Below are positions 61,239 through 64,000 of a stretch of 64,000 nt of DNA, piece by piece. The stretch lies in assembly GCF_000018285.1 (NCBI RefSeq), contig NC_009901.1, forward strand, positions 991,001 through 1,055,000. Reading direction: 5' to 3'. The position numbers and the translations under genes were made by a program. Under the pieces are notes generated by a model. That model saw only the letters and a program-made list of their open reading frames with translations. It was not told the origin of the DNA and ran no database searches. Position 1 is the stretch's first letter; every line of letters begins with the position of its first letter. This DNA is from Shewanella pealeana ATCC 700345. GTDB taxonomy: Bacteria > Pseudomonadota > Gammaproteobacteria > Enterobacterales > Shewanellaceae.

Positions 61239-61550
61239 ATGTACGCTGTTTTTCAAAGTGGCGGCAAGCAACATCGCGTTGAAGCCGGCCATACAGTTCG
61301 TTTAGAGAAATTAGAAGTCGCTACAGGCGAAACTATCGAGTTTGACCAAGTTCTTTTGGTTGCTGATGGTGAAACTGTACACGTAGGTGCACCTTTAGTT
61401 GAAGGTGGTAAGGTTGTTGCTGAAGTAATCAGCCACGGCCGTGCAGACAAGGTAACTATTGTTAAGTTCCGTCGTCGTAAGCACCACGATAAGAAGATGG
61501 GCCATCGTCAATGGTTCACCGAAGTTAAAATTACAGCTATCAACGCTTAA
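61239..61550 (+). CDS. rplU: 50S ribosomal protein L21
   Basis: 103 residues from ATG 61239, chosen because CGGAG lies about 10 bases upstream and the family begins [15 protein letters not shown] longer frame starts at 61203. L21 binds 23S rRNA. Its C-terminal [17 protein letters not shown] segment is standard. It is first of the L21-L27 pair, 15 bp before rpmA. Confidence 0.97.
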   Translation: MYAVFQSGGKQHRVEAGHTVRLEKLEVATGETIEFDQVLLVADGETVHVGAPLVEGGKVVAEVISHGRADKVTIVKFRRRKHHDKKMGHRQWFTEVKITAINA

Positions 61551-61562
61551 TTAGGAGAATAA

Positions 61563-61820
<258 letters not shown>

Positions 61821-61847
61821 TTTTTAGCTTAAGCTAATAATTAATAT

Positions 61848-61878
61848 AAGCCCCGCCATTGGTGGGGCTTTGTTTTTT
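61848..61878 (+). terminator. Terminator after rpmA
   Basis: Stem AAGCCCCGCC-att-GGTGGGGCTT followed by TGTTTTTT. Confidence 0.85.
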
Positions 61879-61927
61879 CAAAATTAAGTAAATTGTGTTT
61901 TGGCGACTAGAATCGTTAAGAGTATAA

Positions 61928-63121
<1,194 letters not shown>

Positions 63122-63150
63122 TTATTTGCAGAAAGGGAAGTTGAGAAAAG

Positions 63151-63909
63151 GTGTACGCTACAACGCAAAATGACATTACTCGTCAAGTCGTTAGGGTTGC
63201 TCAACTTCTTTTAGCTTATGGCGCTGAATCTGATCTCGTTGAAGAGATCACTCAGCGCTTAGGCCACGCCTTAGGTTTAGAAAGTGTCGAGATATCCATC
63301 TCTTCAAACTCCCTAGTATTAACCAGTCTTTCAGTCGGTCGCTGTATCACAACGACACGACGTATTCGCGAGCACGGTATCAATATGACCGTGATTTGTG
63401 AATTACAACGCATCTGCTTACTGACCGAAAAAGGCATTTACGGCCTATCGGAAGTACGTAAACGTGTTGGTCGCATTCAACCAAGAACTTACCCTGCTAA
63501 ATTTGTCGTGCCTATGATAGGCCTTTCTTGTGCGAGCTTTTGCCACCTATTTGGTGGTGACTTAGCTGCTTGCTTGATCACCTTTTTAGCTTCTGCGGTT
63601 GGTATGTTTGTGCGTTTATCTATTGCTAAGCGTCATTTTAACTTGTTGCTTAACTTCAGTATCACTGCCTTTGTGACGACCCTAGTCGCGCAAACGGGTT
63701 ACCAGTTTGATTTAACTGATACGCCTAAACTGCCTATGGCTGCGAGTGTGTTGATGTTAGTACCCGGTTTTCCAATGATTAATGCCATCTCAGATATGGT
63801 AAAAGGCCATCTAAACGTGGGGATCTCTCGCTGGGGGCATGCCACTTTATTAACCGTAGCCTCAGTGATCGGTATAACCATTGCTATGCAGGTAGGTGGA
63901 TTGTTCTAA
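63151..63909 (+). CDS. yjjP: ThrE-type exporter subunit YjjP
   Basis: A 252-residue membrane protein: a soluble N-terminal half (to about residue 118, including LLLAYGAESDLVEEITQRLG) and about five hydrophobic segments after it. It matches the YjjP/ThrE N-terminal family. With YjjB it forms a split ThrE-like exporter, linked in E. coli to succinate or threonine/serine export. The GTG start has GGGAAG about 10 bases upstream. Its TAA overlaps the ATG of yjjB. Confidence 0.85.
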   Translation: MYATTQNDITRQVVRVAQLLLAYGAESDLVEEITQRLGHALGLESVEISISSNSLVLTSLSVGRCITTTRRIREHGINMTVICELQRICLLTEKGIYGLSEVRKRVGRIQPRTYPAKFVVPMIGLSCASFCHLFGGDLAACLITFLASAVGMFVRLSIAKRHFNLLLNFSITAFVTTLVAQTGYQFDLTDTPKLPMAASVLMLVPGFPMINAISDMVKGHLNVGISRWGHATLLTVASVIGITIAMQVGGLF

Positions 63910-64000
63910 TGATGACGCTTATCTTAACCATGCTCAATGATGCGATTTTCTCTGCCATTCCGGCCATAGGCTTTGCCATGGTGTTTAATGTTCCACGCCG
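63909..64000 (+). CDS. yjjB: ThrE-type exporter subunit YjjB, N-terminal part (cut by window edge)
   Basis: An open frame begins at ATG 63909 (overlapping the yjjP stop in TAATG) and continues to the right edge: MMTLILTMLNDAIFSAIPAI then GFAMVFNVPR. The PAIGFAMVFNVPR pattern fits the first membrane helix of YjjB. A second ATG at 63912 is equally possible as start. Confidence 0.75.
   Translation, partial: MMTLILTMLNDAIFSAIPAIGFAMVFNVPR

Overview
The window is a chromosomal segment of a marine gammaproteobacterium, most likely Shewanella. This is inferred from gene content and order, since no database could be searched. The markers are srmB-trmN, xerD-dsbC-recJ, slyX/fkpA, narP-narQ divergent from nrfA, an iron(III) ABC transporter beside a DyP peroxidase, argR/mdh, and ispB/rplU-rpmA-obgE. 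No rRNA, tRNA, CRISPR array or prophage was seen.

Layout. 1-2.4 kb: an RND efflux pair, permease cut by the left edge. 2.6-6.6 kb: srmB, trmN, brnQ. 7.1-10.9 kb: xerD, dsbC, recJ. 11.4-15.6 kb: a cysteine module (decR regulator, cyuA desulfidase, cyuP transporter). 15.6-18.7 kb: an accessory island with two inverted hairpin-rich repeats, an integron-type gene cassette and a Nudix gene. 18.7-27.8 kb: a DadA-like oxidoreductase, a GlxA-type regulator, a LysE exporter, rpiA, a DUF808 protein, an EEP-family enzyme, a MORN lipoprotein and a PhoD phosphatase with a Pho box. 28.3-35.2 kb: a phosphoribosyltransferase, a small membrane protein between CTAG-rich repeats, an M1 aminopeptidase, an LpoB-like pair and slyX. 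35.7-41.2 kb: fkpA, yacL, narP/narQ and nrfA. 41.8-47.6 kb: an isochorismatase-like hydrolase, glnK-amtB with NtrC and sigma-54 sites, a TPR lipoprotein and aroG. 47.6-57.9 kb: a 58-residue gene, an ATM1-type ABC exporter, small hypotheticals, fpr, fbpABC, a DyP peroxidase and a cupin. 58.2-64 kb: argR/mdh, ispB, rplU-rpmA-obgE, and yjjP-yjjB, which runs off the right edge.

How the genes fit together. Several recognisable circuits have matching DNA sites: NarQ/NarP with a 7-2-7 site before nrfA; NtrC/sigma-54 before glnK-amtB; a Fur-like box before the iron transporter; a Pho box before phoD; an ARG box before argR/mdh. The cysteine module matches the enterobacterial DecR-CyuA-CyuP system and has an FNR-like site before cyuP.

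The most unusual material is non-coding or accessory. (1) A complete integron-type cassette (16315-17797) with a textbook attC and no visible integrase carries an AT-rich protein with a Cys/His N-terminus, a beta-helix-like middle and two membrane segments. (2) Two inverted hairpin-rich repeats flank it, and their stems appear to covary. (3) Two 458-bp non-coding elements plus a 44-bp solo hairpin end each lie directly after a terminator T-tract. (4) Arrays of a CCTAGRA heptamer occur in three intergenic regions. (5) A three-way-junction RNA candidate with its own promoter lies upstream of the phosphoribosyltransferase gene.
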